The translations under genes and the position numbers were made by a program. This document shows positions 53,989-61,963 of a stretch of DNA of 64,000 nucleotides, one piece after another. The stretch comes from Bacilli bacterium. Its GTDB lineage: Bacteria > Bacillota_I > Bacilli_A > RF39 > UBA660. The number at the start of each line of letters is the position of its first letter. The stretch's first letter is position 1. The DNA lies in assembly GCA_900768815.1 (NCBI GenBank), contig CAAGEE010000018.1, forward strand, positions 1 to 64,000, in the 5' to 3' direction. The notes under the pieces were generated by a model that worked only from the letters and a program-made list of their open reading frames with translations, ran no database searches and was not told where the DNA came from.

Positions 53989-55152
53989 TTGAAGAAAAAA
54001 TTACCTATTATTATATTTTCATTATTTATTATAATAGGTTTATCTATAATGTTGTATCCTGTTGTTATTAATTATATTAACTCTAATCAGGCTGTTGAGG
54101 TGATTACTGCTTATTCTAGTGATACTTCTAATAATACTGATAATAAGAATGCAGAAATGATTGAAGCAGCTAGACGTTACAATAGTAGAATATCTGGTAC
54201 AGCTATTGTTGATGCATTTAGTAATACTCAGAAATCAGCATCTGATGAGTATCTTAATATTTTAAACGTTAGAGATAATGGAATGATGGGATATTTACAA
54301 ATACCAAAGATAGATGTTAAAATACCTATCTATCATGGTACAAGTGATGAAGTTTTACAAAAAGGTGCTGGTCATGTTGAAGGTAGTTCTTTTCCAGTAG
54401 GAGGGGATACTACACATGCTGTATTATCAGCTCACTCTGGATTGCCTTCAGCAAGACTATTTACCGATTTGAATCAACTCCAAAATGGAGATATGTTTTA
54501 TGTTTATATTCTAGATCAGGTATTTGCTTATAAAGTAGATCAAGTGCTTGTTGTAGAACCATCTAATGTTGAAGCTTTACAACTTCAGAAAGGAGAAGAC
54601 TATGTAACACTAGTTACTTGTACGCCGTATGCGATAAACACACATAGATTATTAGTACGTGGGACTAGAGTTGAATATAGTCCTGAAGTTTTAGAAAGTA
54701 CTACTGTAAAAAAAGAATTAGGAAAAGATGAGAAAATTTTATATTTAAGTTTACTTCTAGTTCTAATAATATTAATTTTTGTATTATTTATTGTTCTAAG
54801 GGATAAGAAAAAGTTTGCTAAAAAGAGAAGAGAAAGAAATATAAATACTAATAATATAGTTAATAATTTTAACAATGAACCATTAAATATTCATGATGGA
54901 GTTCAAAGTAATAAAGTTACTACAAATGAGATTTTAAATAATAATTTAGTAAATAATAATATTTCTTTTGATAGTAGTGTTATTTCTAGTTCAACTAATC
55001 AAAATGGTAATACTGATATAACTAATGATACTTTACTTCGTGAACAAAATAATATTAATAATAACTATAGTTCTTTCATTGAAGCTAAAACAAATGATAC
55101 TAATAATGTTAATAATGATATAAACAAAAATGAAGATATAGAAATTTTATAG
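53989..55152 (+). CDS. srtC: class C (pilus-polymerising) sortase
   Basis: 387 residues. N-terminal membrane helix (about 5-29), lid region with IVDAFS near 73-78 (close to the usual DP[FWY] lid), catalytic His149 (LSAHSG), Cys211 (TLVTCTPY) and Arg220 (NTHRLLVRG), then a second helix (about 247-270) typical of class C. An unusual extra tail of about 115 residues rich in Asn/Ser follows inside the cell. It starts with TTG right after pilin 3, with only a weak ribosome site, implying coupling and low output relative to pilin. Confidence 0.93.
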   Translation: MKKKLPIIIFSLFIIIGLSIMLYPVVINYINSNQAVEVITAYSSDTSNNTDNKNAEMIEAARRYNSRISGTAIVDAFSNTQKSASDEYLNILNVRDNGMMGYLQIPKIDVKIPIYHGTSDEVLQKGAGHVEGSSFPVGGDTTHAVLSAHSGLPSARLFTDLNQLQNGDMFYVYILDQVFAYKVDQVLVVEPSNVEALQLQKGEDYVTLVTCTPYAINTHRLLVRGTRVEYSPEVLESTTVKKELGKDEKILYLSLLLVLIILIFVLFIVLRDKKKFAKKRRERNINTNNIVNNFNNEPLNIHDGVQSNKVTTNEILNNNLVNNNISFDSSVISSSTNQNGNTDITNDTLLREQNNINNNYSSFIEAKTNDTNNVNNDINKNEDIEIL

Positions 55153-55166
55153 AAAGGGGCATGACT

Positions 55167-55895
55167 ATGAGGAAAAAGTTAATTGCAATTAGTGTATTAG
55201 CTTGTTCTTTACTTGCTATGCTCTTTTCTTTTTTTAATATTGTAAATTGGATTGAAGACAATAAAAAAACTAAAGAAAGAATCGAGATTGTACAAGAAGT
55301 TACAAAAATTGAAATTAATCCAGTTAGTACTTTTTTATCAGTTGATTTTACTGAATTATCTAAAATTAATGATGAAGTAGTAGCTTGGATAAAAGTACCT
55401 GAGACTTCTGTTAATTATCCAGTAGTTAAACATAAGGACAATTCTTACTATTTAACTCATTCATATGATAAATCTTTTAATTATGCAGGATGGATATATA
55501 CAGATTATAGAAATGATATAGATGATTTAGTTAGTAATAATATTATTTATGGGCATGGTAGAGTAGATGGCAGTATGTTTGGAAGTTTAAGAGATTTAAT
55601 TAATAAAGATGGTAGTGAGAAATTAGTTTATATTTCGACCCCTTATAATAATTATATTTTTCAAGTATTTAGTATTTATAGAATTATGAATACTAATGAT
55701 TATTTATATACTGGTTATGATAATAATGAGAAATTTTTAAGTTTTATAGATTTAATTAAAAACAGAAGTTTAGTTAAATATGATGATTTAGAAATAGAAC
55801 CAAGTGATAAAATACTTACGTTAGCAACTTGTTATGATACAAGAGAAAAGTTTGTAATACATGCTAAGATGATTAAGTGGGAGAAAAGGTTTTAA
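55167..55895 (+). CDS. class B sortase of the pilus island
   Basis: 242 residues. One N-terminal helix (about 5-25), then a class B sortase domain with His130 (IIYGHGR), Cys222 (TLATCYD) and Arg227 (REKFVIHAK). Together with the class C enzyme it could anchor the finished pilus to the wall, as housekeeping or class B enzymes do elsewhere. It is similar to, but distinct from, the sortase near 15 kb. AAAGGGG is spaced for the ATG at 55167; the ATG at 55161 is too close. Confidence 0.92.
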   Translation: MRKKLIAISVLACSLLAMLFSFFNIVNWIEDNKKTKERIEIVQEVTKIEINPVSTFLSVDFTELSKINDEVVAWIKVPETSVNYPVVKHKDNSYYLTHSYDKSFNYAGWIYTDYRNDIDDLVSNNIIYGHGRVDGSMFGSLRDLINKDGSEKLVYISTPYNNYIFQVFSIYRIMNTNDYLYTGYDNNEKFLSFIDLIKNRSLVKYDDLEIEPSDKILTLATCYDTREKFVIHAKMIKWEKRF

Positions 55896-55911
55896 TTTAT
55901 TGAGGTGTTAG

Positions 55912-58900
55912 ATGAAAAAACTATATAATTATTTTTCAAACAATTTATTTAAATGTGGACTTATTTTTGTTCTTTTAGTTTCTGTTTCTATAATTGTGTT
56001 TTCTAATTCTTTTGCTGTTGAGTTACCAGTTCCTTCGGTTATTTATACATCTAGTGCTTTTGATTATGATGCTAATGAAGAAGGGGCTTGGAAGATTACT
56101 AAATATGCGACATGGATTTCTAAGAATAAAGCAATGATTACATATAATCTTAATACAATAGCTCCTGAAAATAGGAGTTCTACAGATTATATTTTAGTAG
56201 TAGATGGTTCTTTAAGTGAGCGTAATTCGAATTTTTCTAGTGCTATTAAGACAATGCTTACTAATATGTTTGATAATGGTAGGAATAGAGTTGCCTTAAT
56301 TGGATTTTATAATACAGCTTCATTAATAACTGGTTTTTCTTATGATGATACTGGTTTGAATGTAGCACTTGATGGTTTTTTAAATGAGTCTAGAGCTGCT
56401 AAAAAAGAGGTTAGTTATTATAGTGCTTTTTCTAAAATAGCAGAGTTTATGGAAGGATATACTCCTGAAGATGCTGAGAATGTTAAAGTTGTATTTGTAA
56501 CAGATGGAAAACCAGTTATTGATTCTCCTAAGGAGGTTTCTATATATCAGGAATTAAAAAATAATTATTCTAATCTTTCTTTTTTAGCAATACAGTATGA
56601 AATGGGTGATGAAGTTGTTCAAGAAATTAAAAATATTAGTGATGAACAGATTGTAGTTAATGCTAATAATGTTTGGAATGTTCTTTCTAATATTTATTTT
56701 GGGCGAGATTATTATGATTCTTTTGTTTTAAGTGATTATTTTAGGGAACCATTTAAAATACTTAATGTGAAAACTATTAATGGTACTGCAGATATTTTAT
56801 CGGATCATTCTGTAGAGTGGAATTTAATGACTTCTTCATTTGGAGCTGGTGGTAAAGCTAGTATGACTATTTATGTAGAGGCTTCTTCTGATTATAATAT
56901 TGGGGATATTTTACCTGTTACAGATACTACTTTTGTTAATTATTCATATTATGGTGCTGAGGATAGACTAGAAAGTATTGATACCCCAACTTTAGCTACT
57001 GCTTTTAATGTCATATATGATTCTAATACTCCAGCCTCATGTACTGTTACTAATATGCCTAGTAATACTTTAACTGGAATATATGATGTTGTTAAACCTA
57101 TTAGTCAAGTTCCAAAGTGTAATGGTTATAGTTTTAAAGGATGGGAACTTGTTACTGATGGTATTAAGATTAATAATGATGGTTCTTTTATAATGCCATA
57201 TAAGAATGTAACTTATAGGGCTAAATGGTCAAAGGTTAGTCTTAATAAGAGTTTAGATGGTACTATGGCTGGTAGTGCAACTTTATATGATGTTGTTGCT
57301 AGCACAGCAACTTTAGATACAGCTAATGCTGTTGGTAGTAGCGATGGTGTTTATACGTATTATTCAACTGCTAATGATGAGTATCCTGTTCATTATTACC
57401 ATGGAAATGTTACTAATAATAATGTAGTTTTTGGTAATATGTGTTGGAAAATAGTTAGAACTACTTCTACTGGTGGAGTTAAGTTAGTCTATGATGGTTC
57501 TTATTTGTCTGGTAACTGTCGTGAGGCTTCTAAGGGATTAAAACTTACAGTATTTAATGATAATTCAGATTCACTAGCACATGTTGGTTATATGTATGGA
57601 GATGTGATTAAAACACAAAATCTTTCTAAGACTGCGACATGGAGTAATGTTTTGGATATTAGTCAATCAAAAACAATTTCTCTTTCGAAGGCAATGGGTA
57701 CAACTAAGTATTATTTTGGAACTGCTATGACTAATTCCGGTTCTACTTATACTATTTCTTCATCTAGTGCTGTTGCTTTTAACTCAGCATTACAGGTAAA
57801 TAAATATACTTGTCTTGAAGGAAGCCGTTCTTGTACTTCTCCTGTTTATATATTTTCTGGCTCTAATAAAACGGCAAATTATATACCTGGTGTTTTAAAG
57901 ATAGGAAAAAGTGTTTCTTATAGTAATGGTAATTATACAATAACAGATGCTACTGATTATTTAGCGACTCAATATGTTGATATGGACTTAAATGGTTATT
58001 ATGTTTGTCCTAGTTATAATACAAATACGTGTACTAGTGTTTACTATATTTCTTCTTTATTAAAAAATACAAGTACTAGTTATAGGCTTGATTATATTAC
58101 TTTATCTAATGGAACTTCTTTATCGGCGCTTCAAACACAAGGAAATAATACTAAATGGATATTTGGTAATGATGTTACTTGGAATGGTACAACATATACA
58201 TTAAAGGATACTGTCAGTTTAACTGCTATTTCTTTACCTAGTAAAATTGCGGCTTTAACTAAGGGTTATAATTATACTTGTTTTAGTACTTCTAATACAT
58301 GTAGTACTGTTAATTATATGGTTTCTAATACAGTTTCTTCAGAAACAAATAAAATAGATATTAGTTATTATGCATTAACAAATGGTGATACATTAGATAC
58401 AATTAAGAGTAAAATATTTAGTAATAAAAATAGTTCAAAAGTAAAGCAAGAAGTAGATACTATTTGGTCGACTTTATTTTCAAACTATACTAAGTATTTG
58501 GAAAATACTGATTGGTGTAATGATAGAACGTTTTATTCAGGCAGTTTAAAGAGTAAAGATTCAGTTATAGATGATAATTATTTTGTGAATGGTAAGTACA
58601 GTAAACCCTCTATTGTTTGTACTAATGCTAATGATAGACTATCAGTGGGTAATGGTCTTACGTATCCAGTAGCATTACTTACAAGAGATGAACTTGATTT
58701 AGGGGGAACTTATCTAACAACGTCTTCATATAATTATTGGACTTTATCACCTGATGAGGTTAATTTTGACCTTCTTGGTATCAGGTATATTTCGATGTAT
58801 ATAAATAAGATTAGTATAAAAAGGAATTATGTGACTGATGAAAATTATATTAGACCAGCTATTTCGTTAATGCATGATATTAAAGTTGAAGATGGAGATG

Positions 58901-58938
58901 GAACAGCAAGTAATCCATATATTTTAAAATTACAATAG
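55912..58938 (+). CDS. large secreted von Willebrand A protein, pilus-island adhesin candidate 2
   Basis: 1008 residues, paralogous along its length to the first gene of the island. Signal peptide cut likely after NSFA (about 35). The VWA domain (92-270) has an intact MIDAS D98-G-S-L-S102 and FVTDG. A B repeat (YSFKGWELV...MPYKNVTYRAKW) follows. The C-terminal region has MCWKIVRTTSTGGVKLVYDG, three Cys-pair repeats and the ending YIRPAISLMHDIKVEDG...NPYILKL. No sorting signal or anchor is present. It shares the transcript of pilin 3 and both sortases. GAGGTG precedes the ATG. Confidence 0.78.
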   Translation: MKKLYNYFSNNLFKCGLIFVLLVSVSIIVFSNSFAVELPVPSVIYTSSAFDYDANEEGAWKITKYATWISKNKAMITYNLNTIAPENRSSTDYILVVDGSLSERNSNFSSAIKTMLTNMFDNGRNRVALIGFYNTASLITGFSYDDTGLNVALDGFLNESRAAKKEVSYYSAFSKIAEFMEGYTPEDAENVKVVFVTDGKPVIDSPKEVSIYQELKNNYSNLSFLAIQYEMGDEVVQEIKNISDEQIVVNANNVWNVLSNIYFGRDYYDSFVLSDYFREPFKILNVKTINGTADILSDHSVEWNLMTSSFGAGGKASMTIYVEASSDYNIGDILPVTDTTFVNYSYYGAEDRLESIDTPTLATAFNVIYDSNTPASCTVTNMPSNTLTGIYDVVKPISQVPKCNGYSFKGWELVTDGIKINNDGSFIMPYKNVTYRAKWSKVSLNKSLDGTMAGSATLYDVVASTATLDTANAVGSSDGVYTYYSTANDEYPVHYYHGNVTNNNVVFGNMCWKIVRTTSTGGVKLVYDGSYLSGNCREASKGLKLTVFNDNSDSLAHVGYMYGDVIKTQNLSKTATWSNVLDISQSKTISLSKAMGTTKYYFGTAMTNSGSTYTISSSSAVAFNSALQVNKYTCLEGSRSCTSPVYIFSGSNKTANYIPGVLKIGKSVSYSNGNYTITDATDYLATQYVDMDLNGYYVCPSYNTNTCTSVYYISSLLKNTSTSYRLDYITLSNGTSLSALQTQGNNTKWIFGNDVTWNGTTYTLKDTVSLTAISLPSKIAALTKGYNYTCFSTSNTCSTVNYMVSNTVSSETNKIDISYYALTNGDTLDTIKSKIFSNKNSSKVKQEVDTIWSTLFSNYTKYLENTDWCNDRTFYSGSLKSKDSVIDDNYFVNGKYSKPSIVCTNANDRLSVGNGLTYPVALLTRDELDLGGTYLTTSSYNYWTLSPDEVNFDLLGIRYISMYINKISIKRNYVTDENYIRPAISLMHDIKVEDGDGTASNPYILKLQ

Positions 58939-58964
58939 AAAAGTTTAGGCTTTTCTATTTTTTT
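58936..58964 (+). terminator. end of pilus operon
   Basis: TAGAAAAG-TTTAGG-CTTTTCTA then T7, starting at the stop codon. Confidence 0.9.
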
Positions 58965-58988
58965 GTTATAATTTGTCGAACGAATATT

Positions 58989-59018
58989 TTGATATTTTTT
59001 GTCTAATAGGTAGATAAT
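58989..59018 (+). promoter_or_regulatory. possible promoter of spoIIAA-sigF
   Basis: TTGATA, then TAGATA (16 bases) or GATAAT (18 bases). Neither is decisive; a Spo0A or sigma-H site was not recognised. Confidence 0.35.
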
Positions 59019-59058
59019 TAGTGTAGTTAACATTATATTAATATAGAGAGGTGGATTC

Positions 59059-59391
59059 ATGTTAGAAATGGATGTGGGAGTGGTTAAAGGAGTTACAGTA
59101 ATTAAATTGGAAGGTGATTTAACTAATAAAACATTTAAAAAATTGGATGAAGAAATAGATTATTTACTTTATAAACAAGGAATGCATTTTTTTATATTTG
59201 ATTTTAATTATGTAGAAAAGACTGATGAAAATATTTTTAAGGATTTTCAAAGAAAATTAGTTGAAATATTTTTAAGTTGTGGAAAAGTAGTTTTATGTGG
59301 ACTTAGCGATGTATTTAAGGAAATTAGGGACTCATCAAGACTATTTTATGTAAAAGATGAGTTTGAGGCCTTAAATTGTTTTAGTATTTAG
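59059..59391 (+). CDS. spoIIAA: SpoIIAA-like STAS protein without the phosphorylation serine
   Basis: 110 residues, a single STAS domain. From Gly19 it aligns without gaps to my recollection of Bacillus SpoIIAA (GDL...T...L...). At the phosphorylation site the Bacillus D56-S57-S58-G is D56-E57-N58-I here, so SpoIIAB-type phosphorylation cannot occur. In the classical switch this protein binds SpoIIAB and frees sigma-F. It lies 10 bases before the sigma gene, with no kinase gene between. AGAGAGGTGG precedes the ATG. Confidence 0.75.
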   Translation: MLEMDVGVVKGVTVIKLEGDLTNKTFKKLDEEIDYLLYKQGMHFFIFDFNYVEKTDENIFKDFQRKLVEIFLSCGKVVLCGLSDVFKEIRDSSRLFYVKDEFEALNCFSI

Positions 59392-59401
59392 AAAGGAGAA
59401 T

Positions 59402-60040
59402 ATGGAAGAACTATTAAATTATGAGGGATTAGTATATGGTATTATTCAAAGATATACAAAGTATTTTGAAAAAGATGATTTGTATCAAGTAGGAATGATT
59501 GGATTAATTAATGCATATCATAATTTTGATAATAGTTTAAATACAAAGTTTTCGACGTATGCTTATTATTATGTGTTAGGTGAAGTACGCAAATATGTTA
59601 GAGAAGCTGGTCTTGTTAAAGTATCTAGTGATTTAGTTAAACTAAATCAATGTATTGAGAAGACTAGTGAACAGATGAGTCAAAGATTAGGAAGAGAACC
59701 AACTACTACTGAGCTTTCATTATTTTTAGAAATAGATGAGGAAAAGATTGAGGAAGCAAGAGTGGCGGCTTTGGATGTTAAAAGTTTAGATTATAGTGTT
59801 GATGAAGCTCTTCCTGAGTTTTATAATTCTGTTGCTTCATACGATAAGGAAACTAGTCCAGAAATTTTAGATTTAAGAAGAGAGCTTAGTAGATTATCTG
59901 ATGAAGAGAAAAATTTAATTGTTGCTAGATATTATGAAGATATGACTCAGAGTGAGACAAGTAGAGAGCTTGGTATTAGTCAAGTGCAGGTTTCTAGAAA
60001 AGAAGGTAAGATTTTAGAAAAATTAAGAGTGGCTTTATAA
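59402..60040 (+). CDS. sigF: sporulation sigma factor, SigF/SigG type
   Basis: 212 residues. Region 2 (DDLYQVGMIGLINAYHNFD, KFSTYAYYYVLGEVRKYVRE), region 3 (LVKVSSDLVKLNQ, RLGREPTTTELSLFLEI) and region 4 (LIVARYYEDMTQSETSRELGISQVQVSRKEGKIL) are all present. It is about 40 residues shorter than Bacillus SigF, mainly at the N terminus. The place after a SpoIIAA-like gene and before spoVA favours SigF; SigG cannot be excluded. GGAG precedes the ATG. Confidence 0.85.
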   Translation: MEELLNYEGLVYGIIQRYTKYFEKDDLYQVGMIGLINAYHNFDNSLNTKFSTYAYYYVLGEVRKYVREAGLVKVSSDLVKLNQCIEKTSEQMSQRLGREPTTTELSLFLEIDEEKIEEARVAALDVKSLDYSVDEALPEFYNSVASYDKETSPEILDLRRELSRLSDEEKNLIVARYYEDMTQSETSRELGISQVQVSRKEGKILEKLRVAL

Positions 60041-60069
60041 CTTAAGACGAAATATTCTTAAGTTTTTTT
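60039..60069 (+). terminator. terminator between sigF and spoVAC
   Basis: AACTTAAGA and TCTTAAGTT pair over 9 bp around an 8-base loop, then T6 or more. Confidence 0.88.
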
Positions 60070-60113
60070 GTATTATTTTATTTATTTTGGAAATGCTATT
60101 ATTGGTGATGATT

Positions 60114-60557
60114 ATGGATAAAAAGATTTATAAAAAAATTGCGGATATGCATAAAGCTGAGGAGTCTAGAGGAAAAAATGCTTTAGTTGCTTTTATAGTT
60201 GGTGGAATAGTTGGAATGTTAGGTGAAGGAATAATTGAATTATTATGTTGTCTTTATCATATTTCTAGGACTGAAGCTTCTACATTTATGATTATTATTA
60301 TGATATTTATTGCTAGTTTATCTACGGCTTTAGGTTTTTTTGATAAGTTAGTGACAAAGTTTAAGTGTGGTTTATTGATACCTATTACAGGGTTTGCACA
60401 TTCTATGACTAGTGCAGCACTTGATTATAAAAAAGAAGGACCGATATATGGAATTGGGTCTAATATTTTTAAGTTAGCAGGTTCTGTTATTTTATATGGA
60501 GTTGTTGCGGCTTGGTTTTTTGGAATGGTTAGATTCTTAATAGGAGGTGGAAAATGA
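60114..60557 (+). CDS. spoVAC: stage V sporulation protein AC
   Basis: 147 residues, about four membrane helices. The family marks are IPITGFAHSMTSAALDYKKEGPIYGIGSNIFKLAGSVILYGV. SpoVAC is a mechanosensitive-type channel part for dipicolinate uptake into, and release from, the spore. GGTGATGATT is well spaced for the ATG at 60114; earlier starts in frame lack one. It overlaps spoVAD by four bases. Confidence 0.94.
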   Translation: MDKKIYKKIADMHKAEESRGKNALVAFIVGGIVGMLGEGIIELLCCLYHISRTEASTFMIIIMIFIASLSTALGFFDKLVTKFKCGLLIPITGFAHSMTSAALDYKKEGPIYGIGSNIFKLAGSVILYGVVAAWFFGMVRFLIGGGK

Positions 60558-61546
60558 CATTTAAGTATAATAATGTTTATGTAAAAGATACGGCATTAGT
60601 TGCAGGAGTTTATGAGAAGAAAGGACCTTTAAAAAAGTATTTTGATAAGACTTATAATGATTTATATTTTGGAGAAGATTCTTGGGAGAAGGCAGAGATA
60701 AAATTAGTTAGAGATTCACTTAGTTATGCTGTTAAGAAGACTGGAATTTTAAAGAATGAATTTGATATTGTACTGGGAAGTGATTTACTTAATCAGATTA
60801 CGGCTTCTACTTATGGGACTTTAGGATATGGAAATGGTTTTATAGGGGTGTATGGGGCTTGTAGTAGTAGTGTTTTGGAGATGATAATTGCTTCTAATTT
60901 TATAAATAGCAAACAAGTAAAAAATGCTTTATGTGTAGTTTCTTCTCATAATATGAGTTGTGAAAAACAATTTAGAAATCCTACGGAGTATGGAGCACCT
61001 AGACCTAGAAGTGCAACATTTACGGCAACTGGTGCGGCTTCGATTGTTTTGGTTAATGAAAAGACTGATGTTAAAGTTGATTGTGCTACTTTAGGTAGAA
61101 TTATTGATATGGATGAAAATGATTCTAATGATATGGGAAGAGTTATGGCTCCAGCAGCAATTGATGTTATGAAGAGACATTTTGATGAGACAGGACGAAG
61201 TCCGGAGTATTATGATTTGATTTTGACTGGGGACTTAGGAAGATATGGAAAAGAGATTGTTAAAGATTATATGGAAGTTAATTATAAAATGGATTTAAGT
61301 AAGAATTATAATGATTGTGGAGTAATGCTTTATGATTTAGAAAAGCAACCAGAAGTTTTGGCAGGGGGATCTGGTCCGGTGTGTAGTGCATTGGTAAACT
61401 ATGGATACGTTTATAATCAACTTAAGACTAAGAAGTTAAAAAGAGTTTTATTAATTGCAACGGGAGCTTTATTTTCACCAACGCTTTTGTATCAAAAACA
61501 AAATATTAATTCTATTGCTCATGCTATTAGTTTGGAGGTGGTATAG
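60554..61546 (+). CDS. spoVAD: stage V sporulation protein AD
   Basis: 330 residues with a thiolase-like fold and the SpoVAD marks: Ca-dipicolinate-binding protein family, GVYGACSSSVLEM, VVSSHNMSCEKQFRNPTEYGAPRPRSATFTATGA, and DLILTGDLGRYG. It is soluble and docks on the inner spore membrane with SpoVAC and SpoVAE. GGAGGTGGAAA precedes the ATG. Confidence 0.96.
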   Translation: MTFKYNNVYVKDTALVAGVYEKKGPLKKYFDKTYNDLYFGEDSWEKAEIKLVRDSLSYAVKKTGILKNEFDIVLGSDLLNQITASTYGTLGYGNGFIGVYGACSSSVLEMIIASNFINSKQVKNALCVVSSHNMSCEKQFRNPTEYGAPRPRSATFTATGAASIVLVNEKTDVKVDCATLGRIIDMDENDSNDMGRVMAPAAIDVMKRHFDETGRSPEYYDLILTGDLGRYGKEIVKDYMEVNYKMDLSKNYNDCGVMLYDLEKQPEVLAGGSGPVCSALVNYGYVYNQLKTKKLKRVLLIATGALFSPTLLYQKQNINSIAHAISLEVV

Positions 61547-61896
61547 TGCTTTTTATTAATTCATTTTTGTTTTGTGGATTTGTATGTATGATTTCACAAA
61601 TAATTTTAGATAATACTAAGTTAACTCCAGGGCATATTACTAGTATTTTAGTTGTTGTTGGAGCATTATTGGATAGTTTTAGTTTTTATGACTATATTAT
61701 TAAAGTTGTAGGTGGGGGAGCAATGGTACCGATAACTAGTTTTGGGCATTCACTTATACATGGTGCTTTAGCTAAAGCTAATAGTTTAGGCGTTGTTGGA
61801 ATACTTATGGGAATGTTTGATTTGACAGCTACAGGTATTACGGCTGCTATTATATTTTCATTTATATTTGCTCTTATATTTAAGCCAAGAAATTAG
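61546..61896 (+). CDS. spoVAE: stage V sporulation protein AE
   Basis: 116 residues, about three or four membrane helices, with FLFCGFVCMISQIILDNTKLTPGHI and GGGAMVPITSFGHSLIHGALAKA typical of SpoVAE(b). GTG start overlaps the spoVAD stop by one base after GGAGGTGG. The three-gene set AC-AD-AE is the minimal form found outside Bacillus. Confidence 0.94.
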   Translation: MLFINSFLFCGFVCMISQIILDNTKLTPGHITSILVVVGALLDSFSFYDYIIKVVGGGAMVPITSFGHSLIHGALAKANSLGVVGILMGMFDLTATGITAAIIFSFIFALIFKPRN

Positions 61897-61917
61897 CAGA
61901 TTTGTATCTGTTTTTTT
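61897..61917 (+). terminator. spoVA terminator
   Basis: CAGAT-TTGT-ATCTG then T7; short stem. Confidence 0.65.
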
Positions 61918-61930
61918 CTTTCTAAATATG

Positions 61931-61950
61931 TTATTCTATTATTAGAATAA
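61931..61950 (+). promoter_or_regulatory. palindrome TTATTCTA-TTAT-TAGAATAA over an extended -10
   Basis: A perfect 8-4-8 inverted repeat beginning within TG-T-TATTCT. Its inner 18 bases equal the palindrome at 17757-17774. Confidence 0.5.
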
Positions 61951-61963
61951 TGTAGGTGATAGG

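Noticed and set aside
60070..60098. SigG-like promoter (GTATT, 17 bases, AATGCTA) before spoVAC
   Set aside because: The predicted transcript would begin inside the ribosome site at 60101-60106, the -35 has a mismatch, and the spacer is one base short. It cannot be supported.
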